Shown piece by piece: positions 23,821-36,300 of a DNA stretch of 64,000 nt (position 1 is its first letter; each line of letters opens with the position of its first letter). A program made the translations under genes and the position numbers. The notes under the pieces are model-generated. The model had not been told where the DNA came from, did no database searches, and saw only the letters and a list, made by a program, of their open reading frames with translations. The DNA is from Anaeramoeba ignava (lineage: Eukaryota; Metamonada; Anaeramoebidae): NCBI GenBank assembly GCA_028826165.1, contig JAPDFW010000090.1, positions 225,783 to 289,782 on the forward strand, in the 5' to 3' direction.

Positions 23821-24999
23821 ATGAACATAAATCCCATTTCTAAATTTAATTTTGGAGATTTTTCAATTGAAAAAGACATTCAATCAATAATTATAGATAG
23901 TGGAGGAGATACAATAAAAGCAGGATTTGGAGGAGAAGATTTCCCAAGAATAATTTTCCCAACAGTAATAGGAAGACCCAAATCATATGGAGGAATGATG
24001 TTTGGAATGTATCAAAGAGATTCATTTGTTGGAGATGAAGCATTGAATAGAAGAATACAACCAATTTTAACATATCCATTACAAAATGGAATAATAACAA
24101 ATTGGGATGATATGGAAAAAATTTGGCATCATACCTTTTATAATGAATTAAGAGTTGCTCCTGAAGAACATCCTGTTTTATTAACTGAAAATCCTTTGAA
24201 TCCAAAAATAAATCGAGAGAAAATTATTCAAATCATGTTTGAAACATTTAATGTTCCATATTTTTATCTTGCAAATCAATCAGTTCTATCTCTTTATCAA
24301 TCAGCAAAAACATCAGGAATTGTTATTGAAATTGGTCATAGTGCTTCTTATTCTGTTCCTGTTTATGAAAATTTTGCTTTAAATCATTTTGTTACAAAAT
24401 CAAATTTATCTGGAAAAAATATAAATGAATATTTAATAAAAATGTTAAATGAAAAAGGTTATTCATTTTCATCATATTATAAAAGAGAAATTATTAAGGA
24501 TATTAAAGAAAAAATTTGTTATGTTGCTTTTGATTTTGATGAAGAAATTGAAATTTCAAATCAAAAAAAATCTTTTTTTCAAAAAGATTATGAAGTGAAT
24601 GATAACGAATTTATTCAAGTTGGAAATGAAAGATTTAAATGTAGTGAATGTTTATTCAAACCTTCTCTAATTGAAAGTGATGAGAAAGGAATCCATAACA
24701 TGATATATGATTCAATTATGAAATGTAATCAAGAAACCCAAAAAGATTTATTACAAAATATTGTTTTATCAGGAGGAACAACAATGATTCAAGGAATTGA
24801 AGAAAGAATACACAAAGAAATCAATAAATTATTACCTTTTGATACAAATTTGGAAATTATTTCATCTCCTGAAAGACAATATTCAAGTTGGATTGGAGGA
24901 TCAATTTTATCAACATTTCCTAATTTCGAAACAAATTGTATTTCAAAAGAAGAATATGATGAAATTGGACCTATAATGATTAATAGGAAATTATTTTGA
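23821..24999 (+). CDS. Divergent actin, tandem copy 1
   Basis: Intronless, 392 aa, with full-length actin architecture plus an N-terminal extension of about 20 residues. Conserved actin segments include DSGGDTIKAGFGG, NELRVAPEEHPVLLTE, VLSLYQSAKTSG (Gln retained), LSGGTTMIQGIEERI, SSWIGGSILS and the terminal MINRKLF. The phosphate-2 loop, DSGDG in conventional actin, reads EIGHSAS here, so two acidic residues near the gamma phosphate and cation are replaced. The DNase-loop region still resembles actin (MMFGMYQRDSFVGDEA). It may be a specialised or slowly hydrolysing actin; whether it polymerises is unknown. The neighbour 86 bp downstream is its duplicate. Its leader is a CATTTTTT repeat. Confidence 0.9.
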   Translation: MNINPISKFNFGDFSIEKDIQSIIIDSGGDTIKAGFGGEDFPRIIFPTVIGRPKSYGGMMFGMYQRDSFVGDEALNRRIQPILTYPLQNGIITNWDDMEKIWHHTFYNELRVAPEEHPVLLTENPLNPKINREKIIQIMFETFNVPYFYLANQSVLSLYQSAKTSGIVIEIGHSASYSVPVYENFALNHFVTKSNLSGKNINEYLIKMLNEKGYSFSSYYKREIIKDIKEKICYVAFDFDEEIEISNQKKSFFQKDYEVNDNEFIQVGNERFKCSECLFKPSLIESDEKGIHNMIYDSIMKCNQETQKDLLQNIVLSGGTTMIQGIEERIHKEINKLLPFDTNLEIISSPERQYSSWIGGSILSTFPNFETNCISKEEYDEIGPIMINRKLF

Positions 25000-25084
25000 A
25001 ATCAAAAATTTAAAATCCAAAAATCGAAAAAATATTTTTTCAACTTTTTATTTTTTTATTTTTCATTTTTCATTTTGAAATTTT

Positions 25085-26302
25085 ATGAACATAAATTTCA
25101 TTTCTAAATTTAATTTTGGAGATTTTTCAATTGATGAAGATACTCAACCAATAATTATAGATAGTGGAGGAGATACAATAAAAGCAGGATTTGGAGGAGA
25201 AGATTTCCCAAGAATAATTTTCCCAACAGTAATAGGAAGAGAACGAAGTGGATCACCTTTTGCCTATCTCAGTCTTCAGTGGAAAGGTTCACCTATAACT
25301 TGGTGTGTTGGAGAGGAAATAAAATCCTATATTGGTAAAATAAGATTGATATATCCAATACAAAATGGAATAATAACAAATTGGGATGATATGGAAAAAA
25401 TTTGGAATCATATCTTTTATAATGAATTAAGAGTTGCTCCTGAAGAACATCCTGTTTTATTAACTGAAAATCCTTTGAATCCAAAAATAAATCGAGAGAA
25501 AATTATTCAAATCATGTTTGAAACATTTAGTGTTCCATATTTTTATCTCGCAAATCAATCAGTTCTATCTCTTTATCAATCAGCAAAAACATCAGGAATT
25601 GTTATTGAAATTGGTCATAGTGCTTCTTATGTTGTTCCTGTTTATGAAAATTTTGCTTTAAATCATTTTGTTACAAAATCAAATTTATCTGGAAAAAATA
25701 TAAATGAATATCTAATAAAAATGTTAAATGAAAAAGGTTATTCATTTTCATCATATAATCAAAGAGAAATTATTAAGGATATTAAAGAAAAAATTTGTTA
25801 TGTTGCTTTTGATTTTGATGAAGAAATTGAAATTTCAAATCAAAAAAAATCTTTTTTTCAAAAAGATTATGAAGTGAATGATGAAAACTTTTTTCAAATG
25901 TATGATAAAAAAGTTATTGAAATCGGAAATGAAAGATTTAAATGTAGTGAATGTTTATTCAAACCTTCTCTAATTGAAAGTGATGAGAAAGGAATTCATA
26001 ACATGATATATGATTCAATTATGAAATGTAATCAAGAAATCCAAAAAGATTTATTACAAAATATTGTTTTATCAGGAGGAACAACAATGATTCAAGGAAT
26101 TGAAGAAAGAATACACAAAGAAATCAATAAATTATTACCTTTTGATACAAATTTGGAAATTATTTCATCTCCTGAAAGACAATATTCAAGTTGGATTGGA
26201 GGATCAATTTTATCAACATTTCCTAATTTCGAAACAAATTGTATTTCACAAGAAGAATACGATGAAATTGGACCTATAATGGTTAATAGGAAATGTTTTT
26301 GA
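25085..26302 (+). CDS. Divergent actin, tandem copy 2
   Basis: 405 aa, intronless, and nearly identical to the copy at 23821-24999 outside two places. In subdomain 2 the residues after VIGRE are replaced by an unrelated longer stretch (SGSPFAYLSLQ...WCVGEEI) instead of the actin-like DNase loop. In subdomain 3, about nine residues (around QMYDKKVIE) are inserted before IGNERFKC. The phosphate-2 loop has the same non-acidic EIGHSAS. The terminus KCF is the standard actin one. The pattern, identical body with different inter-subunit contact loop, suggests divergence of filament or partner contacts after duplication; this is inference. Spacing to the NIT2 gene is 56 bp. Confidence 0.9.
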   Translation: MNINFISKFNFGDFSIDEDTQPIIIDSGGDTIKAGFGGEDFPRIIFPTVIGRERSGSPFAYLSLQWKGSPITWCVGEEIKSYIGKIRLIYPIQNGIITNWDDMEKIWNHIFYNELRVAPEEHPVLLTENPLNPKINREKIIQIMFETFSVPYFYLANQSVLSLYQSAKTSGIVIEIGHSASYVVPVYENFALNHFVTKSNLSGKNINEYLIKMLNEKGYSFSSYNQREIIKDIKEKICYVAFDFDEEIEISNQKKSFFQKDYEVNDENFFQMYDKKVIEIGNERFKCSECLFKPSLIESDEKGIHNMIYDSIMKCNQEIQKDLLQNIVLSGGTTMIQGIEERIHKEINKLLPFDTNLEIISSPERQYSSWIGGSILSTFPNFETNCISQEEYDEIGPIMVNRKCF

Positions 26303-26358
26303 AATTGAGAAAATATTTTTTCAAATTTTTTTTTTTCATTTTTTTTTATTCATTTTAA

Positions 26359-27237
26359 ATGGATCAAAATAAAAAATTAACAGTTGGAATAATTCAATCA
26401 AAAGTAACACAAAACAAACAGGAAAATATTGAAACAATGAAAAAAACAATGGGAGAATTTATTGAGAAATACCCAAAAACAGAACTTTTAGTGTTAGGAG
26501 AATGTTGGGGGACACCCTATAATACAAAAAAATTCAAACAATATTCAGAAAACATTGAAAAGCAAAAAAGTCCATCAGTTAAAATGTTAAGTGAATTTGC
26601 AAAAAATCACGAAATTTATATAATTGGAGGAACCATTATTGAGAAAGTGAAAGAAGAAAACGAAACAAAATTATATAACACTTGCTGTGTATTTGATAGT
26701 AAAGGAGAGTTGATTGGAAAATATCGAAAAATTCACCTTTTCAATATTGATATTCCAAATAAGATCACATTTAAAGAAAGTGAGACATTAAGTGCAGGCA
26801 AAAAAACTTTTGCTTTTTCAATGAAAAATGGGAATTTCAAAATTGGAATAGGAATTTGCTTTGATATGAGATTTCCCGAATTGACTGCTCTTTATAGTCA
26901 TATTCACAATATAAATTTGATGGTTTATCCGGGGGCATTTAATATGACAACTGGGGTTCACTGGGGATTGTATGGAAAAGTTAGAGCTTTGGATACACAA
27001 TCTTATGTTATTCTTGCTTCTCCTGCTAGAGATGAAAATTCTCCAGATTATGTTGCTTGGGGGCATAGTTCCATTTTTGATCCTTTTGCCTCAATTGTTT
27101 CTGAATTGGATCATAATCCTGGTTTTATTTCTTATACTTTGGATTTGGATGTTATTCTTCAAACAAGACAACAAATTCCTGTTTTGAAAGGAAAACGTTT
27201 CGATTTTTATGATGTTTCTGAACTTAAAAAAGACTAA
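26359..27237 (+). CDS. nit2: Omega-amidase / NIT2-type nitrilase
   Basis: A single-exon ORF of 292 aa (human NIT2 is 276). The carbon-nitrogen hydrolase catalytic triad is visible: Glu48 in LGECW, Lys124 in KYRKIHLF and Cys167 in GICFDMRFPE. The tracts NIDIPNKITFKES and YPGAFNMTTGVHWG match NIT2 rather than NIT1 or beta-ureidopropionase. Family knowledge: omega-amidase hydrolyses alpha-ketoglutaramate and alpha-ketosuccinamate to the 2-oxoacids plus ammonia in the cytosol or mitochondria, completing glutamine transamination. No targeting peptide is obvious. It sits between the tandem actins and the BEACH gene with short spacers, and its codon use is less extremely AT-biased than its neighbours. 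Nothing is missing or broken. Confidence 0.93.
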   Translation: MDQNKKLTVGIIQSKVTQNKQENIETMKKTMGEFIEKYPKTELLVLGECWGTPYNTKKFKQYSENIEKQKSPSVKMLSEFAKNHEIYIIGGTIIEKVKEENETKLYNTCCVFDSKGELIGKYRKIHLFNIDIPNKITFKESETLSAGKKTFAFSMKNGNFKIGIGICFDMRFPELTALYSHIHNINLMVYPGAFNMTTGVHWGLYGKVRALDTQSYVILASPARDENSPDYVAWGHSSIFDPFASIVSELDHNPGFISYTLDLDVILQTRQQIPVLKGKRFDFYDVSELKKD

Positions 27238-27368
27238 TTTTCCTTTTTTTTAAATCAAAATCAAAATCAAAATAAAAATAAAAATAAAAATAAATAAAAA
27301 TTAAAATAAAAAGAGAATTTGAATATGAATTTTATTTTTCATTTTTTTCCTTTTTTTATATTTTTTCA

Positions 27369-30300
27369 ATGAGCCAAATTCAAAAAGAAAAAGAAAAAAA
27401 AACCAATTCAAACACAGAAACAATAAAGCAAAATGAAAATAAAAATCAAAAAGAAAAAGAAAAAGAAACCAATTCAAACACAGAAACAATAAAGCAAAAT
27501 CAAAATAAAAATCAAAAAGAAAAAGAAAAAGAAACCAATTCAAACACAGAAACAATAAAACAAAATGAAAATAAAAACCAAAAAGAAAAAGAAAAAGAAA
27601 CCAATTCAAACACAGAAACAATAAAACAAAATGGAAATAAAAATCAAAAAGAAAAAGAAAAAAAAACCAATTCAAACACAGAAACAATAAAACAAAATAA
27701 AAGCCAAAATCAAATTGAAAAAGAAAAAGAAACCAATTCAAACACAGAAAAAATAAACCAAAAAGAAAATAAAAACCAAAAAGAAAAAGAAAAAGAAACC
27801 AATTCAAACACAGAAACAATAAATCAAAATGAAATTCAAAATCAAAATCAAAAAGAAAAAAAAACCAATTCAAACACAGAAACAATAAAACAAAATGGAA
27901 ATAAAAATCAAATTGAAAAAGAAAAAAAAACCAATTCAAACACAGAAACAATAAAACAAAATAAAAGCCAAAATCAAATTGAAAAAGAAAAAAAAACCAA
28001 TTCAAACACAGAAACAATAAATCAAAATAAAATTCAAAATCAAAATCAAAAAGAAAAAAAAACCAATTCAAACACAGAAACAATAAATCAAAATCAAAAT
28101 CAAAATCAAATTGAAAAAGAAAAAAAAACCAATTCAAACACAGAAAAAATAACGCAAAATGGAAATGAAAATGAAAATCAAATTGAAAAACAAAATGAAA
28201 TTGAAAATCAAAATGAAATTGAAAATCAAAATCAAAATCAAAATCAAATTGAAAATGAAATTGAAAATGAAAATCAAAATCAAAATCAAATTGAAAATGA
28301 AAATGAAAATGAAAATCAAATTGAAAATGAAAATGAAATTGAAAATGAAAATGAAAAACAAAATGAAAATCAAAATCAAATTGAAAATGAAAATGAAAAT
28401 CAAAATCAAATTGAAAATGAAAATCAAATTGAAATTGAAAATCAAAATCAAAATCAAATTGAAATTGAAAATGAAAATGAAAATGAAATTGAAATTGAAA
28501 ATGAAAATGAAATTGAAATTGAAAATGAAAATGAAAATCAAAATCAAAATCAAAATCAAAATCAAAATCAAAATCAAATTGAAAATGAAAATGAAAATCA
28601 AAATGAAAATCAAAATGAAAATCAAAATCAAATTGAAAATCAAAATCAAAATCAAAATCAAATTCAAAATGAAATTGAAATTGAAAATGAAATTGAAAAT
28701 CGAATTGAAAATGAAAATCAAATTGAAAATGAAATTGAAAATCAAATTGAAAATGAAAAACAAAATGAAATTGAAAATGAAAATGAAAATGAAATTGAAA
28801 ATCAAAATGAAAATGAAAATCAAATTCAAAATCAAATTCAAAAAATAAATTTCGATAAAAAAATGGAACAAAATTTTTTTTCAAGTTTTTCAAAAGGAAA
28901 TGAACTTTATGAAAAATGGATTAAATTAGAATCACAACACATTTTAAAAGTAAAAAAAAAATCAAAATCAAAAAAAAAATAATCAAAATAAAAATAATCA
29001 AAACAAAATTTATTCAAAAAGAGAAAAAGTAAAGATTTTGTTGAATTTTGTTTATTATTTCAAGAATCATTTCAAAATTGGACTCCAAATGAAAATGAAA
29101 ATGAAAAAGAAAAAGAAAAAAAGATCCAAATGAATGATTTTGATAAAGCAATTTCTCAAAAACAAGCACATCCAGGAAGATTAATTAATTTCATTTTCAA
29201 TCATTTACTTTATTCACAACTTAGTCTCAATGGTTCGTTTTTGATTGCTTATTCTAAAATGAAAACACATATTTAAATTTGAATTCAAAAAAAAAAATAG
29301 ATTTCATTCAAAATCAAAATCAAGATGAAAATGAAATAAATCCTCACAAAAATTTGATTTCTTTATCTATCATTTTAACTCTTTCAAAATCAAAATATAA
29401 TCAAAACTATTTAAATCAAATTGGAATTTTTAACAAATTTTTTGATTTATTGGAAACTTCACAATCTCTTTTTTATTTCATGAAACAAATAAGAGTAGAT
29501 CACAAAACCCAAAATTTTTTTATCAAAAAAAGTTTACCAATTTAATTTTAAATTCATTTTTAAAAAAATCAAAAGGAAAAAAATCCCCAACTTTCAATTT
29601 ATTATTTAATTGAAACTCAATTTATTATTTCACAAATCATTCAAGTTTTGAAACAATTTTTACGAACAAAATGTGCTGATATAATTCAAGATATTTTCGA
29701 CTCGATCAAGCAATCCAAAATAATTTCTTCATTAATAAGTAAATATTTCAGAAATTTTTAATTGGAAAAGATTCTAATTTAAAAAAAAAAAATAGAATGG
29801 TTGTCAAAGATTTTAGAATTTAGAAAGGAATTCCTTTTTCCACAAAAACAATATGATATCCTATTAGAAATTTTGGGAGTTATTGAAACATGTTATGGTT
29901 TGAAATTATTAACTGAAGAAGAAAAAATTGAACTTATTCCAATTCTGTTAACTTTTTTTCAAGTTCCCCATTTATCCAATCTTACAATTATTGGAATTGA
30001 AATTGAAATTGAAATTGAACAACTCCCTGATTTTTTTGAAACAAATTTTTTTGTTTTTAATCCCAAAATCAGCAAAAAAGAAAATCCAAATCTTTTAGAT
30101 AATTCAAAATTCAAGGAAATTCCTCATATTTTAGAAATTCAAAATCTTTTGAATTTTTTTCCATTTCTCTGTTCATTTATTGAAAAGGAAAATCTTATTG
30201 ACGAATTTACTAATAACAATTATATTTCTACACTTACAGATTTTATTCTTTGGATTTCTTTTTCTTCCAAAACAAAAAATTCAAAGGAATTTTGGAAATT

Positions 30301-33300
30301 AATCAAATCAAAATCAAATTCAAATTCAAATCCAAATCTAACTCCAAATCCGAAAAAAATGGAACAAAGAAAAATCTCAGATATTAAGCTATATAATCCT
30401 TTTTTGGATACAATTTTCGATCATCTAAGATTTTTTCAAAAAATCCAAAAACCAACCAAAACTCAATCATCAAACTCAAGAATCAGAAACAAAATGAAGG
30501 AATTTACAAATCAAATCAATCCGAAAGTTAATAATTTTACAGAAAGATTAATTTTGATATACCTTAATTTGTTTAAAACAGAAAAAAATTCTGATTCTGA
30601 TTCTCAAGTACAATTACAATTACATAACCACTTATCAAAAGAGCAAATCATTAAAATTCAACAATATAACAAAATTTATCCAGAGCTTCAAATGTATATT
30701 TTATTTGAATTAAAAAAAATGATAATTCCAGAAAATGGTGATAAAATTGCCGAATTTTTTAAAAAAAATAATGGATGGAAAGTTTGTTTCTCAGATTATT
30801 TTATCACAAAAAATATAATCGAAAACAATGTAAATATCTATTTTTTTTTCTTTTTCATTTCAATTAATTTTCAAATTTTTTCGTCATTTGTGATTAGATT
30901 GAATTAGAAGAAATGCATTTCAATTTAAAAACATTATTAATTAATTTTATTCACCATATTTTTATCCAATTTCAAGCTTATTCTGATTATAAGGCTTTAT
31001 TTAATCAAGTTTTGAAAAATCCAAAAATTATTTCAAATTCTTTTTTATTAAATCCTTTGTTAAACAGTATAATCCAAATTATGCAAACTAATCTAAAGAT
31101 GATCTCAAACCAAATTATGGAAGAAAATGGTTTTCAGACAATCCAAGAAAATTTATCCGAATTATATAAAAAAAATGAAAACGAAAACGAAAATGAAAAC
31201 GAAAATCAAATTGAAAGCACAAAGGCATTGTATTTCGAAATTTTGTCTTTAGCACTTGAAAATGGGTCTCTGGAAATTATTTTCAAGCATACAGAAATTA
31301 TCAAAATTTTGATTGAATCAATTCATTTGGATTTTATCCAAAAAATTTCATTAATTCATATTCCAAAATTTCTTGGAAATCTAAAAAATTACCAAAGAAA
31401 TGAGGAACAACAATTTATCTCTTATTTAATTATTCAACTATTAATAAATCAGAAAGAAAATGAGATTTTTACCAATAAACTTTTTGAAGAATGCTTCAAA
31501 TCAATTTCGGAAAATCTCCCAATTATTCAAGAAATATTTCTTGAACTCAATTTTTTGGGCATTTTATCATCATTTTTTGAAGACAAATCCAAAAATCCAT
31601 ACTTATCATTAAAAATGATAAGAGAAGTTATTCGAAACAATGAAAATATGATGATAAAATTTCAAGAGCTAATTCCAGTAAAAAAATTCATTTCAATAAT
31701 TAATGAATATGAAAAAAGAAAACCAGGAAAAGAAACACTTGAAATTCTTTTAGATTTGATGGTCAATAATGGCAAATTTTCAATAGAAAATAATTTTGTT
31801 ATCAGAAATCCAAATATGATCAATATTATTTTGCAACTTTATTTACAAAATATTGAAAATGAAAATGAAAATGAAAATTTTTTTATTGAAGTTTTGGAAA
31901 TATTTGAGCGAATATGTCAAAAATCAAAAGATAATATGTATTATTGTTGTGAAAAAGGATTCATTTCATTTTTACTTGAATTAATTCCCAAAATCAAAAA
32001 TATCCAAGTATTCGAAGAAATTATTGAAATTTTTGGGAAATTTGCAAAATTTCACATTACTGTTTCTGAAATGAAGCAATACCTTACAATAATAAAAAAT
32101 CAACTCAATCAATTACACCAAAATAAAAATTACAATCCAGAATTTATAATCAAAATGATGAATGAACTCAGAAAAATGAACACAAAAGAAGAAAACGAAA
32201 TTCAAACAAGTTTTGTTGAAGAAACATCCAAAATAGTACAATATAAAGAATTTAAATTAACAAATATTCAAGATATCATTAAATTTTCAGGAGGTGCCAA
32301 AATATTTTTTTATTTACTTTTGGAAATTGATGAATTATTTCAACAAAAAGAAAATGGAGATTCAGATTCAAAATTCATTTTTCAAGAAATTTTATCAATA
32401 ATTGGAGAGTGCGTATTAATTAATCTGGAATCTGAAAAAGAAAGGATCCAAAACGAGGGATTTGAGATATTTAATATCTTGCTTCAAAACATCCATCCAA
32501 AATACTTTTCCGAAAAAATTTATGATATGACAAAAGGATTTACAAAATCAATGAAAAATGAAAATTTTCAAATAAAACTCAAACAATATCTAATTTTTGA
32601 TTATAAGATATGGAAAAAGTACAATCCAAAAATTCAAAAGGAATTAATTGAAAACATTTATAGTTGTGTTCAAAATCAACAAAACGAACCAAAATCCAAA
32701 GAATACAATCCATCAAATATTACAATTTTTGATTTATTAAAATTCCTATATTTTTTTGATGAATCTTTCAATGAAAATGAAGATGAAAATGAAGAAATGA
32801 TTGAAATGAGCAAAAAAATATTTTTAATGATTTCTGTCATTTTGGAAAATCTTGAGTTTCAAAAACAAAAGGCATTGATTCATCATTTGATCAAAAGATG
32901 CTTTATTTTCAAAGCCCAATATTTTATTGAAAAAATACTTGAAACAATCAATAATTATACTTCATGCAATTTATTAACCAATTCATCAACACTTTGGAAG
33001 CAGTTATTTTCAAAAGAATTATTTTATCCATTTATCCAAGTAATGAAAGAAAGCAAAGGAAACACAAAAATCATTGAATTAAGTTTGGAAATTATTTATT
33101 TTATGGACTTCTCTCTTAAAGGACATGAGGAAATATTTCAAATTTTTGAAAAAAAGGAAATATTAATCGAAAGATTTCAAGACATTTATTGTTTAATACA
33201 TCAAATAATAATTCAAAATATCAATAATATTACAGAAAAAACAAGTAATATTCTTTTCAACATGATTTATGATAAGGATTGTGATTGTGGAGAGAATATT

Positions 33301-36300
33301 ATTCGAAACGTATTTGTTTTAGAAACTATTTGTGTGATATCCAAACAAAAACCACAATTAATTAATATCCAACAATTAGACCAATTATGTGGAATCATTG
33401 AACAAAATAATTCCACTAAAGAAAAAATTCTTTCAGAAAATGGATGGCAAAAATGGATAATTTCTTTAATTAATTTAAATTATTTCCAAAATCGACAGCA
33501 AATACAAAACGAAAAAGAGAAGGAAATTAATATAATTGGAGATAGAATTTTGAAAAATTTGTTTGGATATTGCTTCCAAAATCCAAAGTATAATTTCTTA
33601 CACATATTTAAAGAATTTATTTCAACCATCCAAATAATTGATCAAAAATGCAAAAAGCCAATACCCAAAATAACTCAAAAAATAATCAATGATTTAATGG
33701 AAGAAATTATTCGAATTACCCAAAAGGAAAATAATAATAATCAAATGATCAAACAAAATCAAATCGAAAATAAACTATTTTATTTATTTGATTTATTGGC
33801 ACAAATTTCATTTAATTTAAACAAAGATGAATTCAAACTAGTCACAACAGAAAAATCCAACAGAAACAAAAGACAAATCCTAAAAGAAAAACGCAATCGT
33901 AATAAATTAAAAAAAAAACAAATTAACAACAATCTTTTAGAACACTTTACAAAAGAAATTATCCCAAAATTTCTTCAATTATCTGAAAATTTCGGGTTGA
34001 TCAGAAAAATCACAATGGAATCCAAAAAAAAAAAAGAAAAAACTCCCATTTGCAAAAATATTTTGGTAATTCTTTTCTGCATTCCAAAATCAAATGATCA
34101 AACAACAAATTTTATTCTTTCGAAATTGAGAGAAATCATGAAAGGAGAATCGAGCAAGGAACAAGTCTTACCGCAATATTTAAACGAATTTCTTAAAATT
34201 TGTTTTTCATTTTTATTCTATTATATTCATAGCTACAACGAAAAAGAAAAGGAAAATAATCCAAAAAATTCTTTACTAGTTAATTTCCAAATGATAATCG
34301 GAGATCATTACCAATTTTTATATGATTTATTTTCAAAACATAACCCAAAGCAAAAATTAATTCAAACAAAGCAAAAATTAATTCAAACAAAGCAAAAAGA
34401 ATCATTTATTTTCAAAGAAGATATTCAAAAATTTAAAGACCAAATAATGAAAGAAAAATGGAAGCAAATTACAAATAAAATTTTCTCTCCAATAATTCAA
34501 CAAATTATCGATGAACTTAAAGAAAACCAAAAAGAATTTATACAAATGAAAATCCAAACCAAAAAATCCAACACATATAGAAATCAAATGAATGAAAAAT
34601 TAAAACAAAATGAAAATCACTTCCAAAAAATTGAAAAAAAAATTGAAAACAATAAACAAAAAGAAAAAGGAAAGAAAGCGTTTATAAATCAAATAAAAAG
34701 ACAAAAAGCAAGAATCAATTTGGAAAAAATGAAAAAAATGATTACCAATTCAATATTAGGAAAATATCCATGGGATTCAAGTCCTACAAGTATATCAGAT
34801 TCCGAATTTAAAAAAATGAATTTTTATATTCAACTTTCAGAAAAAGAAGACGATATGAGAAGACAAAAAAAATTAAAATTTTTTTCCAACGAAATCCAAA
34901 ATCTACAAAGACAAAATTTGGGTAAATTAAATGAGCATGTGAAAAACAAAATTATCAAAATCACAAATGAATTATCAATTCAACACCAAGAAAATTTCAA
35001 AAATCAAAATCAAATTCAAAACAATTTCAACAAAATACTATTTTCAACAGCATGCGAAATGATCTCCAGAAACAGAAGAATAGAAGGAATATTTGAAATT
35101 ACAAAAAATTCAATTAATTTTTTTGCAAAATCTGATTTAAATGGAAATGAAAAAGATTATACATGGAAAATAAAAATGATTTCAGCCATCTTGAAAAGAA
35201 AATACTCTTCACAGCAAACTGCAATCGAAGTATTTTTTGAAAATAGTCGAAAATATACGTTTTTCAATTTCAAAACAATGGAGGAAAGAGATGAAATTTA
35301 TGAAAAAATTCCAAAGTACAAATTAACAAATATTGGAAAAACTACAAAATATAATTATTTGGGAAATGAAATTACAAGCATAACAGATCAATGGAAAGAA
35401 AGAAAAATAACTAATTTTGAATATATCATGTATTTAAATACAATGGCAGGAAGAACTTATCAAGATCTTGCGCAATATCCAATTTTCCCATGGATCATTT
35501 CAGATTATGAATCAGATTCAATAGATATTAATGATCCAAAAATATTTCGAGATTTATCAAAAACTCTCAAGGAATTAAATACCCAAAAAAGATATATTAC
35601 GATTGAAAAGTTCAAAGAAAAAGGAAAGAGAGAAAGAAAAGAGATTGAATACCCAAAATATTTTTTAAATTCAGAAATTGTTTCATCCTATTTAATTCGA
35701 TTAGAGCCTTTTACAAGTATCTGTGTTCAAGAAAAATTTGCGATATTCCAATCAATTCCACAAACATGGAAAATAATCAATCAAGCAAATCATGGCCAAC
35801 TTAATAATGAGAAATATAGATTTATGGGAGAACTTATCCCAGAATTTTATCATTTACCCGATTTTTTAAGAAAACCCAATATATTTAAAGATTATTCTAA
35901 TTCAAAAAGAAATCAAATATTAAAAGAAATTACAGATGTCGAACTTCCAAATTGGGCGAAAACAGCAGAGCAATTTATTCAAATCCAAGAAGAGGCGCTC
36001 GAATCAGAATATGTTTCAGAACATCTTAATGAATGGATTGATTTAATATTTGGATATAAACAACCAAAAAAAGATGGATATGAAATCCAAAAAGAAAATC
36101 AAAACAATGGAGAAATTCCTATTCAATTATTTACAAACAAGCATCCAAAAAGACTTTCCAAAACAGAAATTGAAATCAAAAATAAATCATATTTAACATT
36201 TTTTGAATGGAAAAGAAATTTATCAACAAATGAATCAATCTATTTTGTAGATTCCAATTATCAAATAAGTTCAAATCCAATCATATTCACAAAATTTGAA

